From Oceanibaculum indicum P24 (lineage in GTDB: Bacteria; Pseudomonadota; Alphaproteobacteria; Oceanibaculales; Oceanibaculaceae), in NCBI RefSeq assembly GCF_000299935.1, contig NZ_AMRL01000006.1:62001-126000 (forward strand): a stretch of DNA of 64,000 nucleotides, in the 5' to 3' direction. Made by a program: the position numbers and the translations under genes. Under the pieces are notes generated by a model. It was not told the origin of the DNA. It made no database searches and was given only the letters and a program-made list of their open reading frames with translations. Below, piece after piece: positions 22,297 through 33,064 of this stretch (its first letter is position 1; every line of letters begins with the position of its first letter).

Positions 22297-22725
22297 TCAG
22301 ACCGGCCTTTGGGGCCGCTCCGCCACGATCTGCTGGCGCGTCAGCCCCAGGGCCGCATCCAGCGGCTGTGGCGTGGTCATGGAATGGTGGCCCGGGGCGG
22401 GCTCGTCCAGATTAGCCGCGACCGAGCGGAAATAGGCCAGGGCGAAGACCCGGACCGCAGAGGTGAGGCTGGACCGGTCGCGCACCTTGTTCACCAGCGA
22501 ACAGAGCTGGTTGATGCTGAGATTCTCGCGCAGCGAGATGTCGCGCAGCGCCTCCCACATCTCAGGCTCCAGCCGCATGCTCGTGCGGTGCCCGTTCACG
22601 ACGACATTATGGCTTTTCAGGCTGGTGCCCATTTGCCCTTCGCGGTTGCTGCGCCGCCGCCGCCGGGGCGCCGGACGATTATCTTCGTATGTCACTGTAA
22701 TGGAGCGGTCGTTGAATGCAACCAT
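22297..22725 (-). CDS. Ribbon-helix-helix domain protein (PF13467-like), copy A
   Basis: A probable DNA-binding protein. The segment SHNVVVNGHRTSMRLEPEMWEALRD then LSINQLCSLVNK and SLTSAVRVFALAYFRS is the ribbon-helix-helix pattern common in alphaproteobacteria. The N-terminal 30 residues are Arg-rich (RRRRRSNREGQ). I use the ATG at 22725 preceded by AGAAAG; an ATG at 22632 preceded by GAAGGG would give only the core domain, and an ATG at 22755 is also open. No target is known. A second member lies at 33230 in this window. Gene order suggests it is read after bolA on the same strand. Confidence 0.82.
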   Translation of the reverse strand: MVAFNDRSITVTYEDNRPAPRRRRRSNREGQMGTSLKSHNVVVNGHRTSMRLEPEMWEALRDISLRENLSINQLCSLVNKVRDRSSLTSAVRVFALAYFRSVAANLDEPAPGHHSMTTPQPLDAALGLTRQQIVAERPQRPV

Positions 22726-22767
22726 GAAATGTCTTTCTTTAAGAAGCACCCTCAATGGTTGATGCGC

Positions 22768-23043
22768 TCAGCGCGGCGTTTCGCCGGGCGCCTGGGCGGA
22801 CAGGGACAGGGCGTGGATTGGCCCGCTAAGCTCTTCCGCCAGCAGCGAATGGATGATGCGCTGGCGTTCGATGCGTGACTTGCCGGCGAACTGCGCGGAG
22901 ACGATCTCGACACGGAAATGGCTTTCCCCACCCGGCCGGTGCCCGGCATGGCCGACATGCCGGTGCGATTCGTCGATGACCGTCAGGCTTTCCGGGGCGA
23001 GTCCCTGGCGCAGCTTCGCCTCTATCGTCTGGGCAACTGTCAT
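22768..23043 (-). CDS. bolA: BolA family protein
   Basis: A 91-residue BolA-like protein, small alpha/beta fold. Family features: MTVAQTIEAKLRQGLAPESL, VIDESHRHVGHAGH with the conserved His region, SHFRVEIVSAQFAGKSRIERQR with the invariant His. BolA proteins bind monothiol glutaredoxins and Fe-S clusters and act in iron-sulfur trafficking or gene control. It diverges from the J-domain gene and lies before copy A of the ribbon-helix-helix genes on the minus strand. The bolA/J-domain/cobS/cobT neighbourhood recurs in alphaproteobacteria. Confidence 0.93.
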   Translation of the reverse strand: MTVAQTIEAKLRQGLAPESLTVIDESHRHVGHAGHRPGGESHFRVEIVSAQFAGKSRIERQRIIHSLLAEELSGPIHALSLSAQAPGETPR

Positions 23044-23245
23044 GGAAGATCCTTACTGCCTGTGGTTGCGCCGGTCTGGCAATTAACCATTACCGTGATA
23101 CGAAGAGTAACGTCCGTGCACAAACGATAATTCGACAACCCCCGTCTCAAAACCGCGCGGGAGCGGTCCTGCGCCGCTGCATGCGGGCCATGTCTTGTGG
23201 TCTCGGCGCTTGCCGGGGATGGACCGCGTGACCATAATTCCTGAC

Positions 23246-23860
23246 ATGGCACGCACGAAGACAATTGATCCTTGGGAACAGGAGTGGCGCCGGCGCTATG
23301 CCGAGGCGCAGGCTCATGGTCCTGTGCATCGTCCGTGCGAGCATCCCGGCTGTACCGAGCGCGGTGAGTTCCGTGCGCCGCGCGCGCGCGACAAGCTGAA
23401 CGAATATCGCTGGTTCTGCCTCGATCATGTGCGCGCCTACAACGCCGCCTGGAATTATTTCGCGGGCATGAGCGAGCCTGAGGTGGAGGCGCATATCCGC
23501 CGCGATATCACTTGGGACCGGCCGACCTGGCGGCTGGGCGACGGCCAGCGCGTGAAGGAGCCGAAGCGCGGCTGGAAGGTCTATGACGATTTCGGAATCT
23601 ATGAGGAAAATGTCGGCCCGGATGCCGAGCAGGCGGAGAAGGCGAAGCGCCAGGCTCGCCAGCCGGCCGCCTCACCGGAGGCCAAGGCCGCCGCGGAGCT
23701 GGGTCTGGAACTGCCGGTCACCTGGCAGGAGGTGCGGGTGCGCTACCGCCAGCTGGTGAAGGAAAACCACCCCGATGCGCATGGCGGCGACAAGGCTGCC
23801 GAGGAGCGCCTGAAATCCATCAATCATGCCTATTCGATTTTGCGAAAGTTCTTATGTTAA
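23246..23860 (+). CDS. J-domain (DnaJ-like) protein with N-terminal Cys/His motif
   Basis: About 204 residues from the ATG at 23246 (MARTKTIDPWEQEWRRRY). The C-terminal 60 residues are a J domain with the HPD tripeptide in KENHPDAHGG, implying interaction with an Hsp70 such as DnaK. The N-terminal part carries CEHPGCTERGEF and FCLDHVRAYNAAWNYFAGM, a Cys4/His-type pattern that could bind zinc; this is inference. An earlier in-frame start at 23219 is possible, and neither has a strong ribosome binding site. It sits directly upstream of cobS, about 100 bases away, on the same strand. Confidence 0.85.
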   Translation: MARTKTIDPWEQEWRRRYAEAQAHGPVHRPCEHPGCTERGEFRAPRARDKLNEYRWFCLDHVRAYNAAWNYFAGMSEPEVEAHIRRDITWDRPTWRLGDGQRVKEPKRGWKVYDDFGIYEENVGPDAEQAEKAKRQARQPAASPEAKAAAELGLELPVTWQEVRVRYRQLVKENHPDAHGGDKAAEERLKSINHAYSILRKFLC

Positions 23861-23962
23861 AAAACGCGGTGCGTAACCCTCTCCGATTGCGCTAGCCTGC
23901 TCCCCGAATTGGCCTGACCGGCTGGCAAGGCTCCCTTAAAACAGAACGGAAGTCACCTTCTC

Positions 23963-24994
23963 ATGGCTCAAGCTACTGCGTCCGCCATTCCCGCATCGAC
24001 CGTCGCGGAGACTCCGCGCGCCCATCCGATGGACATGCCGGACATCACCGTCTCGGTGCGCCAGACCTTCGGCATCGACGTCGATATGGACGTGCCCGCC
24101 TTCTCCGTCGGCAGCGAGTATGTGCCGGACCTGGACAAGAGCTACCAGTTCGACCGCGCGACCACGCTCGCGATCCTGGCCGGTTTCGCGCATAACCGCC
24201 GCGTCATGATCCAGGGCTATCACGGCACCGGCAAATCGACGCATATCGAGCAGGTCGCCGCGCGCCTGAACTGGCCGTGCGTGCGCGTGAACCTGGACAG
24301 CCATATCAGCCGTATCGACCTGATCGGCAAGGACGCCATCGTGCTGCGCGACGGCCATCAGGTGACTGAATTCCGCGAGGGCATCCTGCCCTGGGCGCTG
24401 CAGAACCCGGTGGCGCTGGTGTTTGACGAGTATGATGCCGGCCGTGCCGACGTGATGTTCGTGATCCAGCGTGTGCTGGAAGTCGAAGGTAAGCTGACGC
24501 TGCTGGACCAGAACCGCGTGATCCGCCCGCACAAGGCGTTCCGCATGTTCGCCACCGCCAACACGGTCGGCCTCGGCGATACCACGGGCCTCTATCACGG
24601 CACACAGCAGATCAACCAGGGCCAGATGGACCGCTGGTCGATCGTCTCCACGCTGAACTACCTGCCGCATGACGACGAGGTGAACATCGTCGCCGCCAAG
24701 CTGCCGGACTATGGCAGCAAGGAAGGACGCGAGACGCTGTCCGCCATGGTCCGGGTCGCCGACCTGACGCGCGCCGGCTTCATCAATGGCGACATCTCCA
24801 CGGTGATGAGCCCGCGTACCGTCATCACCTGGGCCGAGAATGCGAAGATCTTCGGGGATGTCGGGATGGCCTTCCGCCTGACCTTCCTGAACAAGTGCGA
24901 CGAGGTGGAGCGCAGCGTGGTGGCTGAATACTACCAGCGCAGCTTCGGCAAGGATCTGGAGGATACCGGCATCCGCGCCACCCGGAAGAACTGA
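23963..24994 (+). CDS. cobS: Aerobic cobaltochelatase subunit CobS
   Basis: The AAA+ ATPase partner of CobT that drives CobN to insert cobalt into hydrogenobyrinic acid a,c-diamide in aerobic cobalamin synthesis. It has 343 residues. Walker A is GYHGTGKST near residue 86, Walker B-like region [12 protein letters not shown] follows, and the N terminus ([19 protein letters not shown]) is typical of CobS. Start ATG at 23963 after CTTCTC with weak ribosome binding. cobT follows after 33 bases. Confidence 0.95.
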   Translation: MAQATASAIPASTVAETPRAHPMDMPDITVSVRQTFGIDVDMDVPAFSVGSEYVPDLDKSYQFDRATTLAILAGFAHNRRVMIQGYHGTGKSTHIEQVAARLNWPCVRVNLDSHISRIDLIGKDAIVLRDGHQVTEFREGILPWALQNPVALVFDEYDAGRADVMFVIQRVLEVEGKLTLLDQNRVIRPHKAFRMFATANTVGLGDTTGLYHGTQQINQGQMDRWSIVSTLNYLPHDDEVNIVAAKLPDYGSKEGRETLSAMVRVADLTRAGFINGDISTVMSPRTVITWAENAKIFGDVGMAFRLTFLNKCDEVERSVVAEYYQRSFGKDLEDTGIRATRKN

Positions 24995-25027
24995 GCCCAT
25001 CCAGAGGCAGGTTAAGGCAGGATCGAC

Positions 25028-26881
25028 ATGTCGAGCGGCGAAACCCCGGTCGAGGAATTCAAGCGCGCCACCGCAGCCGCCTTGCGGGCGATCGGTCGTG
25101 CGCCCGAGGCCGAGGTGACCTATGGCGTCGAGCAGCCCGGCATCGTCGCCGGGCGGGTTCGCCTCCCGGTGCCGGCCACCGACCTCAACCCGCATGAGCG
25201 CGCGCTGGTGCGCGGCGAGGCGGATGCGCTGGCCCTGCGCCTGCGGCATCACGACGAGGCGGTGCATCAGCGCCGCACGCCGGGCAGCGGCGTCGCCAAG
25301 GCGATCTTCGATGCCATGGAGCAGGCCCGCTGCGAGGCCATCGGCGCCAGCCAGATGGCCGGCGTCGCCGACAATCTGGCGCAGGCGCTGGACGAGCGCT
25401 GCAAGCGCAAGGGCTTCGAGCACATCACCGAGCGCAACGAGGCAAACCTCGCCGATGTGATGCGGCTGATCGCCCGCCAGGAGATCAGCGGCGAGACCCC
25501 GCCGCCCAGCGCCCGCCGGCTGGTCGATACCTGGCGCGGCTGGGTGGAGGAACGCTGCGGCGGCGACCTCACCTCGCTGCGCGAGCACCTGCTGGACCAG
25601 GATTCCTTCGCCAAGGCGGCGCGCCAGCTCATCCGCGACCTGGATCTCGATCCGGGCGAGGAGGGCGATGGCGACGACAACGACATGGACGACAGCGAGG
25701 GCGGCGAGGACGGCGAGGCCGAGCAGCAGGACGACAGCGACATGCAGTCGGCCTCGGACAGTGCCGACGGCGAAGACAGCATGCCGCAGGAGATGCAGGC
25801 CGGCGAGGAAGGCGACGAGACTGGCGAGCAGGCCGAGGGCGAGATGATGCCCGGCAGCAGCGAGGAGGAGTCGGAGGAGCCCGGCACACCGCAGCAGCGC
25901 CGTAACCAGGCCGGTGCCGGCGACAACCGTCCCTACCAGCCCTATGTCACCGAATTCGACGAAGTGGTGATGGCGGACGAGCTGTGCGATTCCGAGGAGC
26001 TGACGCGCCTGCGCAAGCTGCTGGACCAGCAGCTGACCCACCTGCAGGGCGTCATCGGCAAGCTGGCCAACCGGCTGCAGCGCCGCCTGATGGCGCAGCA
26101 GAACCGCACCTGGGAGTTCGATCTGGAAGAGGGCATGCTGGACACCGGGCGGCTGTCGCGCGTGGTGACCAACCCGACCTATCCGCTGTCCTACAAGATC
26201 GAGAAGGAAACCAATTTCCGCGACACCGTCGTCACGCTGCTGATCGACAATTCCGGCTCGATGCGGGGCCGGCCGATCACCATCGCGGCGATGAGCGCTG
26301 ACATCCTGGCGCGCACGCTGGAGCGTTGTGGCGTGAAGGTGGAGATTCTGGGCTTCACCACCCGCGCCTGGAAGGGCGGCCTGTCACGCGAACGCTGGAT
26401 TTCCGGTGGCAAGCCGGCCAATCCGGGCCGCCTGAACGATCTGCGCCACATCGTCTACAAGGCTGCCGACGAGCCGCTGCGGCGGGCGCGCAAGAATCTG
26501 GGGCTGATGCTGCGCGAAGGCATCCTGAAGGAGAATATCGACGGCGAGGCGCTGCTGTGGGCGCATAACCGCCTGCTGGCCCGCACCGAGGAACGCCGCA
26601 TCCTGATGGTGATCTCGGACGGTGCGCCGGTGGACGATTCCACGCTGTCGGTCAATCCGGGCAATTACCTGGAACGCCATCTGCGCGAGGTCATCCATTT
26701 CATCGAGACCCGCTCGCCGGTGCAGCTTGTCGCCATCGGCATCGGCCACGACGTGACGCGGTATTATCGCCGCGCGGTCACGCTGGTGGATGCCGAGCAG
26801 CTGGGTGGCACGATGATGGAGCAGCTGGCCTCGCTGTTCGACGAGGATCAGGGCGGCCGCAAGGGGCGGCGCGCGGCGTAA
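25028..26881 (+). CDS. cobT: Aerobic cobaltochelatase subunit CobT
   Basis: The vWA-containing partner of CobS in the cobaltochelatase complex. It has 617 residues: an N-terminal helical region, a very acidic low-complexity stretch at about residues 210-300 rich in Asp and Glu, then a vWA domain whose MIDAS motif DNSGSM lies near residue 407. The C-terminal [12 protein letters not shown] matches the family. CobN is not in the window. The stop is immediately adjacent to the convergent xerD stop, with no gap. Confidence 0.95.
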   Translation: MSSGETPVEEFKRATAAALRAIGRAPEAEVTYGVEQPGIVAGRVRLPVPATDLNPHERALVRGEADALALRLRHHDEAVHQRRTPGSGVAKAIFDAMEQARCEAIGASQMAGVADNLAQALDERCKRKGFEHITERNEANLADVMRLIARQEISGETPPPSARRLVDTWRGWVEERCGGDLTSLREHLLDQDSFAKAARQLIRDLDLDPGEEGDGDDNDMDDSEGGEDGEAEQQDDSDMQSASDSADGEDSMPQEMQAGEEGDETGEQAEGEMMPGSSEEESEEPGTPQQRRNQAGAGDNRPYQPYVTEFDEVVMADELCDSEELTRLRKLLDQQLTHLQGVIGKLANRLQRRLMAQQNRTWEFDLEEGMLDTGRLSRVVTNPTYPLSYKIEKETNFRDTVVTLLIDNSGSMRGRPITIAAMSADILARTLERCGVKVEILGFTTRAWKGGLSRERWISGGKPANPGRLNDLRHIVYKAADEPLRRARKNLGLMLREGILKENIDGEALLWAHNRLLARTEERRILMVISDGAPVDDSTLSVNPGNYLERHLREVIHFIETRSPVQLVAIGIGHDVTRYYRRAVTLVDAEQLGGTMMEQLASLFDEDQGGRKGRRAA

Positions 26882-27799
<918 letters not shown>

Positions 27800-27813
27800 C
27801 GCCCGTGTTCCGG

Positions 27814-29706
27814 CTAGAAACCGTGCGCGATGGCGGCTTCCAGCGCCAGCTGCCGCGAGGCTTCTGGCTGGCTGGCCTGGCGCAGCGCCTGCACGATACG
27901 GCGCAGCGGCACGGTATCCACCTGTTCCAGAGGCTCGCTGCCCGCGGCGACCAGCGCCAGCGCCAGTGTCTCTCCGGTGCGGCCTTCCTGGCCAGCGCTG
28001 TCCAGAGCGAACCACAGCGTCGGCGAGGGCAGGGCGGTGGCCTGGCTGTACGGGCCGTCCAGCCAGCCGCGCCACAGTGTGGAGGGCACCGGCTCGCCAC
28101 TGGCATCCAGCAGCGCTGTCAGCAGGGTGGCACGTGCCGGTCCTTCGTTCGGGCGGGCGGCAATCAGCGCGTTCAGGGACGCTTCCAGTGCGGTGTTTTC
28201 CCAGACCGTAGCGGTATCGTCGCCGGCCAGCCGCGCCAGCGGCCAGAGCCGCAGCCAGGCTGTCGCCGCCATCTCGTCGAAGCGGCCGCGATCCCGGATC
28301 GCCAGCAGCCAGGGACGGGCCTCTTCGGCTTTGCCGGCGGCATAGAGCGCATGCGCTGCCGGTTCGGCGAACCAGATCATCTCGCCGGTCGGCTGCATGC
28401 CGGCGATCAGCCCCGCATACAGCCGCGCGGTCGCTGCATAGTCACCGCTGTCCTGGGCGATGCGCAGCGCGGCGGCGATGGCCTCCGTCCGGGCGAGCGG
28501 TACGCTCTCCTCGCTGGCGAGCCGGAACAGATGGGCGCGGCTGGCGATGTCGGACTTCTTCTCGGCCGCCGCGATGGCGCCGGCAAGCTGCGCCGGGGTC
28601 GCGGGATAGGCCTTGTACAGGGCTGCCAGCCGTTCGGCGGGGACGATGCCCAGCGCCAGCCCGCGCTCGGCGGCGGCGATGCTGATCTCGGCGGCGGGAT
28701 AATCGCTTTTGGCCAGTGCGGCCAGCACGGCCGGCGGCGCGTCCGCCACGGCGTCAGCCGGCACCGGCATGTTCGCCGCCTTCAGCAGCGCCAGATGCAG
28801 CGCGGTTGGCGCCGGCAGGCTGTCCAGCACCACCGTGTGGCCCATGACGGCATCGATCAGCCGGTTGAAGGCGCGGTCTTCCGGCACCCGCATCTCGCGC
28901 AGCACGGTCATGCCCAGATCGACCCGGCCGCTTTCCCGCGCCAGCGCATCGCAGACGATCTGCGCGCGGCGCCAGAAGGCGCTGCCATAGGTCCCGCCGA
29001 CATTGCGGGCAATGGCGCAGGCCTGATCGTCCTGCCCGCGCAGCAGGTGGGTTTCCAGCGACAGCCGGCTCAGCCCCTCGCTCTGCGCGCTCCGCGGCAA
29101 ATTGTCGAGCAGTGCGGAGAGATCATCCAGCGCGCCCATCTCACGCAGGGCCTGCGCGCGGATCGTCAGCACGGTGCCTTCCGGCCCTTCCTCGGCGGCG
29201 GGCGGAGGCAGCAGGGCGGGCGAGATCAGCAACCGGCGCTGTACCGAATGGAGCGTGTGGCTGCCGGGCATTTCCGGCAGGGATTCCAGCAGCCGCTGCG
29301 CCACGGCGCGCGGCGTACCGTTCCAGATATCCTGTCCGAATCCCTGCCCGGCCGTGCCCAGCGAATCGAGCGTGGGGGCTGGCAGCATATTGCTGGACAC
29401 CGGGACCGGCATCGGGACGCGCAGCGAGGGCGTGCCGTCCGTCTGCAGGGGAGTACCTTGCAGGGGGCCGGTTTGCGATGGCGCAGCCGGCGCGGCACGG
29501 TCGGTTGCCGAACCCGGCAGGGTTCCCGGAGAAGGGCTCTGGGAGGGCTGCGGTGCCGCCGTCGGCGGGCGCTCATCCTGACCCGGCAGCGGGAACAGGC
29601 GCAGCGGCTGGCCGCTGCTCTGCGCCAGGGCCGGCAGGGCAGCAAGCGCGAGGGCGAGCGCCAGGCCGGACGCCCGTGCGGCGCGGCTAGTTCTTGAAAC
29701 GGTCAT
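27814..29706 (-). CDS. Large secreted alpha-solenoid protein of unknown function
   Basis: A 630-residue protein. It has a signal peptide (LALALALAALPALA then QSS), then a Pro/Ser/Gln/Thr-rich disordered region to about residue 95, then about 500 residues of repeated Ala/Leu-rich helices suggesting a tetratricopeptide-like or similar solenoid. I recall proteins at this place next to aroK in Rhodospirillales being labelled antifreeze-like, a label based only on composition, so I do not use it. The export signal argues for a periplasmic or outer-membrane partner role. Start ATG at 29706 lies inside the last codons of the 46-residue membrane protein gene, so the two are coupled. Confidence 0.72.
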   Translation of the reverse strand: MTVSRTSRAARASGLALALALAALPALAQSSGQPLRLFPLPGQDERPPTAAPQPSQSPSPGTLPGSATDRAAPAAPSQTGPLQGTPLQTDGTPSLRVPMPVPVSSNMLPAPTLDSLGTAGQGFGQDIWNGTPRAVAQRLLESLPEMPGSHTLHSVQRRLLISPALLPPPAAEEGPEGTVLTIRAQALREMGALDDLSALLDNLPRSAQSEGLSRLSLETHLLRGQDDQACAIARNVGGTYGSAFWRRAQIVCDALARESGRVDLGMTVLREMRVPEDRAFNRLIDAVMGHTVVLDSLPAPTALHLALLKAANMPVPADAVADAPPAVLAALAKSDYPAAEISIAAAERGLALGIVPAERLAALYKAYPATPAQLAGAIAAAEKKSDIASRAHLFRLASEESVPLARTEAIAAALRIAQDSGDYAATARLYAGLIAGMQPTGEMIWFAEPAAHALYAAGKAEEARPWLLAIRDRGRFDEMAATAWLRLWPLARLAGDDTATVWENTALEASLNALIAARPNEGPARATLLTALLDASGEPVPSTLWRGWLDGPYSQATALPSPTLWFALDSAGQEGRTGETLALALVAAGSEPLEQVDTVPLRRIVQALRQASQPEASRQLALEAAIAHGF

Positions 29707-29827
29707 TCGGGATCACCTTCTCGACCGGCGTGGTCGGCGGCGCGACATTGCCTGAAACCAGAAAGGCGCCGCCGCCAACGATGAGAAGCAGAAGCAGGAC
29801 GATGAAGACGAGAAGAGCCTTGAGCAT
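29687..29827 (-). CDS. 46-residue single-pass membrane microprotein
   Basis: Not a large ORF, but convincing. It starts MLKALLVFIVLLLLLIVGGG, one strong membrane helix (residues 4-24), then a short polar tail SGNVAPPTTPVEKVIPNDR ending at a TAG. The last 20 bases overlap the start of the secreted solenoid gene in another frame, which implies translational coupling. The N-terminal placement and tail direction suggest anchoring with the C terminus in the periplasm (inference). The function is unknown; assembly or export of the neighbouring solenoid protein is one possibility. Confidence 0.7.
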   Translation of the reverse strand: MLKALLVFIVLLLLLIVGGGAFLVSGNVAPPTTPVEKVIPNDRFKN

Positions 29828-30056
29828 GGAAACCGATGCGCTGTGCAGATAAAGGCGAAAAAGCTGCCGGGATGGATAATTGCGACTATATATACATGCT
29901 CAATGGCATTTTCGCGGCATATCCATTCATGAACGCCACTTTAACGGCGCTGGCACGGGCTTTCAACGAAGCCCCCACCAGCAGGCCAGTCGGCAGGCTC
30001 TGCGCCCTGGCGGGAGAGTCTCTTGCCATGCGCGCCGCATTGCCGATGATATGCAG

Positions 30057-30632
30057 ATGACCATGGTACCGAAGCATATCCCCAAGACCATTGCGCTGGT
30101 TGGCCTGATGGGCGCCGGCAAATCGGCCGTCGGCCGCCGCCTCGCCGCGCGGATGGGCCTGCCCTTCATCGATGCGGATACCGCGATTGAGGAAGCAGCG
30201 GGCTGCACCATCGAGGAAATCTTCGCCCGTCACGGCGAGCCGGAATTCCGCGATGGCGAGCGGCGCGTGATCCAGCGGCTGCTGGAAAGCGAGCCCCTGC
30301 ATGTGCTGGCCACCGGTGGCGGCGCCTTCGTGAACGTGCAGACCCGCGCCCGGCTGAAGCAGCATGCCGTCACCATCTGGCTGCGTGCCGATCTGGAGAC
30401 GCTGCTGGAGCGTGTCGCCAAGCGCAGCAACCGCCCGCTGCTGAAACAGGGCGACCCGCGTGCCGTGCTGGAAAAGCTGATCGCGGACCGCTATCCGATT
30501 TACGCCGAGGCCGATATTGTGGTCGATACGGCCCCCGGCCCGGTCGAGGAAACGGTGGACCGCGTACTGGCCGCGCTGACCGGTTTCCTGGACCGCGAAG
30601 AGACCCTTACCGAACGGACTGCCGCCTCGTGA
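30057..30632 (+). CDS. aroK: Shikimate kinase
   Basis: Phosphorylates shikimate at the 3-hydroxyl in chorismate synthesis. It has about 191 residues. Walker A is GLMGAGKSAVGRRLA, the shikimate-binding Asp is in FIDADTAIEEAAG, and the lid/Arg region is RSNRPLL with the GGGAF element (LATGGGAFVN). The start is ambiguous among ATGs at 30051, 30057 and 30063; 30057 is used. A longer frame to 29880 is not supported. It diverges from the microprotein gene across 230 bases, and overlaps aroB by four bases (GTGA). Confidence 0.94.
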   Translation: MTMVPKHIPKTIALVGLMGAGKSAVGRRLAARMGLPFIDADTAIEEAAGCTIEEIFARHGEPEFRDGERRVIQRLLESEPLHVLATGGGAFVNVQTRARLKQHAVTIWLRADLETLLERVAKRSNRPLLKQGDPRAVLEKLIADRYPIYAEADIVVDTAPGPVEETVDRVLAALTGFLDREETLTERTAAS

Positions 30633-31780
30633 CCGCTCTTTCCAACGCTGCCTCGTCCGCCGCCGCCGATTACGACACGCTGTCGGTCGATCTGGCCGGC
30701 CGCGCCTATGACATCCAGATCGGCGAGGGGCTGCTGGCCCGGGCTGGCATGCTGTCGCGCCCGGTGCTGCGCCAGCCGCGTGTCATCATCGTCACCGACA
30801 GCCATGTGGCGCCGCTGCATTTGAAGACCGTTGAGGAGAGCTACCGCGCTGCCGGTATCGACACGGCCTCGGTGATCGTGCCGGCCGGCGAAGGCAGCAA
30901 GCGGTTCGACCGGCTGCAGGCGCTGCTCGACGATCTGCTGGATGCCCGCATCGAACGCCGCACCACACTGGTGGCGCTGGGCGGCGGCGTGATCGGCGAC
31001 CTGACCGGCTTCGCCGCGGCGATCCTGCTGCGCGGCATCGACTTCATCCAGATTCCGACCACGCTGCTGGCCCAGGTGGACAGCTCCGTCGGCGGCAAGA
31101 CCGGCATCAATACCCGCCATGGCAAAAATCTGGTCGGCGCCTTTCACCAGCCGCGTCTGGTGCTGGCCGATACCGGCGTGCTGGACACGCTGCCGCGCCG
31201 CGAGTTGCTGGCCGGCTATGCCGAGGTGGCGAAATACGGGCTGCTCGGCGATGCGGAGTTCTTCGCCTGGCTGGAGGCGAACGGCGCCACCCTCGTTGCC
31301 GGCGATATGGAAAAGCGCCGCCATGCGGTGAAGATCAGCTGTGCCGCCAAGGCCGCCATCGTCGCCCGCGACGAGAAGGAGACAGGTGACCGCGCCCTGC
31401 TGAATCTGGGACACACTTTCGGCCATGCGCTGGAGGCGGAGACCGGCTTCGGCGAGATGCTGCTGCATGGCGAAGCGGTTGCCATCGGCATGGTCATGGC
31501 GTTCGACCTGTCGGCCCGGCTGGGCCTGTGCCCGGCGGAGGATGCGGTGCGCGCGCGCCGGCATCTGCGCGATGTCGGCCTGCGCGTCAGCCCGCTGGAG
31601 GTCGCCGGCCGCCAGCACTGGTCGGTGGACAAGCTGCTGGGCCACATGGCCAAGGACAAGAAAGTCGCGGATGGCCGGATCACCTTCATCCTGGCGCGGG
31701 GCATCGGCAAGGCCTTCATTACGCAGGACGTGGATGTCCAGGCGGTCCGCGACATGCTCGCCACTTCCATCGAAAGCTGA
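30629..31780 (+). CDS. aroB: 3-dehydroquinate synthase
   Basis: Converts DAHP to 3-dehydroquinate using NAD+ and a divalent metal. It has 383 residues from a GTG at 30629 that overlaps the aroK stop. Characteristic stretches: VALGGGVIGDLTGFAAA, IPTTLLAQVDSSVGGKTG, and the metal ligands in GHTFGHALE and LLHGEAVAIGM. The aroK-aroB-CNNM order is common in this class of bacteria. Confidence 0.97.
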   Translation: MTALSNAASSAAADYDTLSVDLAGRAYDIQIGEGLLARAGMLSRPVLRQPRVIIVTDSHVAPLHLKTVEESYRAAGIDTASVIVPAGEGSKRFDRLQALLDDLLDARIERRTTLVALGGGVIGDLTGFAAAILLRGIDFIQIPTTLLAQVDSSVGGKTGINTRHGKNLVGAFHQPRLVLADTGVLDTLPRRELLAGYAEVAKYGLLGDAEFFAWLEANGATLVAGDMEKRRHAVKISCAAKAAIVARDEKETGDRALLNLGHTFGHALEAETGFGEMLLHGEAVAIGMVMAFDLSARLGLCPAEDAVRARRHLRDVGLRVSPLEVAGRQHWSVDKLLGHMAKDKKVADGRITFILARGIGKAFITQDVDVQAVRDMLATSIES

Positions 31781-31786
31781 CCGGAA

Positions 31787-33064
31787 ATGACTCCCGAGCT
31801 TTGGCTCAACCTCGCCGCCATCGTTGCCCTGCTGCTGCTGTCTGCCTTCTTCTCCGGCAGTGAGACCGCCTTCACCGCGGCATCGCGGGCGCGCATGCAT
31901 CAGCTCGCCAAGAAGGGCAGCAAGCCGGCAAACATCGTCAACACCCTGCGCGCGCAGAGCGAACGGCTGATCGGCGCCATCCTGATCGGCAATAATCTGG
32001 TCAATATCCTGGCGGCCTCGCTGACCACCAGCATCATGATCACGCTGTTTGGCCCAGAGGGCGTGGCCTGGGCAACGCTGATCATGACGGCAGTTGTCGT
32101 GGTGTTCTCGGAAGTGCTGCCGAAGACCTTCGCGCTGAACAATGCCGACCGTCTGGCGCTGCTGGTTGCGCCGGCGATCCGGCTGGTTGTGCTGCTGTTC
32201 GCCCCGGTATCGCGCACGGTGCAGTTGCTGGTGCGCGGCATCTTCCGGTTGTTCGGGGTGCCAATCACCGGCGATCTGGGCTCCGACGCCAGCGAGGAGG
32301 AGCTGCGCGGCGCCATCGAGCTGCATCAGGGCGAGGAAGGCGAGGGGCATCACGAGCGCGCCATGCTGCACAGTGTGCTCGACCTTGGCGATGTCGAGGT
32401 CGGGGAGATCATGACCCACCGCAAGAATGTGGTGATGATCGATGCCGATTTGCCGCCGGACGATATTATCGACCAGGTGCTGAACAGCCCCTATACCCGC
32501 ATCCCGCTGTGGCGCGAGGACCAGGACAACATCATCGGTGTGCTGCATGCCAAGGCGCTGCTGCGCGAGCTGCGCGGCCATGGCGGCGACATGAAGGGCA
32601 TCGACATGGCGGCGCTGGCCAGCCCGCCCTGGTTTATCCCCGACACCACCACGCTGCTGGACCAGTTGCAGGCTTTCCGTACGCGCCGTGAGCATTTCGC
32701 CCTTGTGATCGACGAGTACGGCACGCTGATGGGTATCGTCACGCTGGAGGATATTCTGGAGGAGATCGTCGGCGAGATTTCCGACGAGCATGATGTCGCC
32801 GTGGTCGGCGTGCGTGCGCAGCCCGACGGGTCCTTCCTGGTCGATGGCACGGTCACGCTGCGTGATCTCAACCGGGAGTTCGACTGGAACCTGCCGGACG
32901 AGGAAGCCTCCACCATCGCCGGCCTCGTGCTGCAGGAATCCCGGCAGATACCCGAGGTCGGCCAGGTCTTCACCTTCTATGGCTTCCGCTTCGAGATATT
33001 GCGCAAGCAGCGCCACCAGATCACGCTCATGCGCGTCTCGCCGCCGCCAAAGAGTGCGGCCTGA
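31787..33064 (+). CDS. CNNM/CBS/CorC_HlyC domain transporter
   Basis: A 425-residue integral membrane protein of the HlyC/CorC family. The order is N-terminal CNNM (DUF21) domain with several membrane helices (FFSGSETAFTAASRARM), paired CBS domains around residues 205-330 (MTHRKNVVMIDAD; VIDEYGTLMGIVTLEDILEE), then the C-terminal CorC_HlyC domain. Family members are linked to magnesium or cobalt transport; the ion here is not shown. Six bases after aroB. Confidence 0.92.
   Translation: MTPELWLNLAAIVALLLLSAFFSGSETAFTAASRARMHQLAKKGSKPANIVNTLRAQSERLIGAILIGNNLVNILAASLTTSIMITLFGPEGVAWATLIMTAVVVVFSEVLPKTFALNNADRLALLVAPAIRLVVLLFAPVSRTVQLLVRGIFRLFGVPITGDLGSDASEEELRGAIELHQGEEGEGHHERAMLHSVLDLGDVEVGEIMTHRKNVVMIDADLPPDDIIDQVLNSPYTRIPLWREDQDNIIGVLHAKALLRELRGHGGDMKGIDMAALASPPWFIPDTTTLLDQLQAFRTRREHFALVIDEYGTLMGIVTLEDILEEIVGEISDEHDVAVVGVRAQPDGSFLVDGTVTLRDLNREFDWNLPDEEASTIAGLVLQESRQIPEVGQVFTFYGFRFEILRKQRHQITLMRVSPPPKSAA

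Noticed and set aside
29836-30060. 74-codon plus-strand ORF before aroK
   Set aside because: No ribosome binding site, no similarity and a position across the aroK promoter region; not supported.
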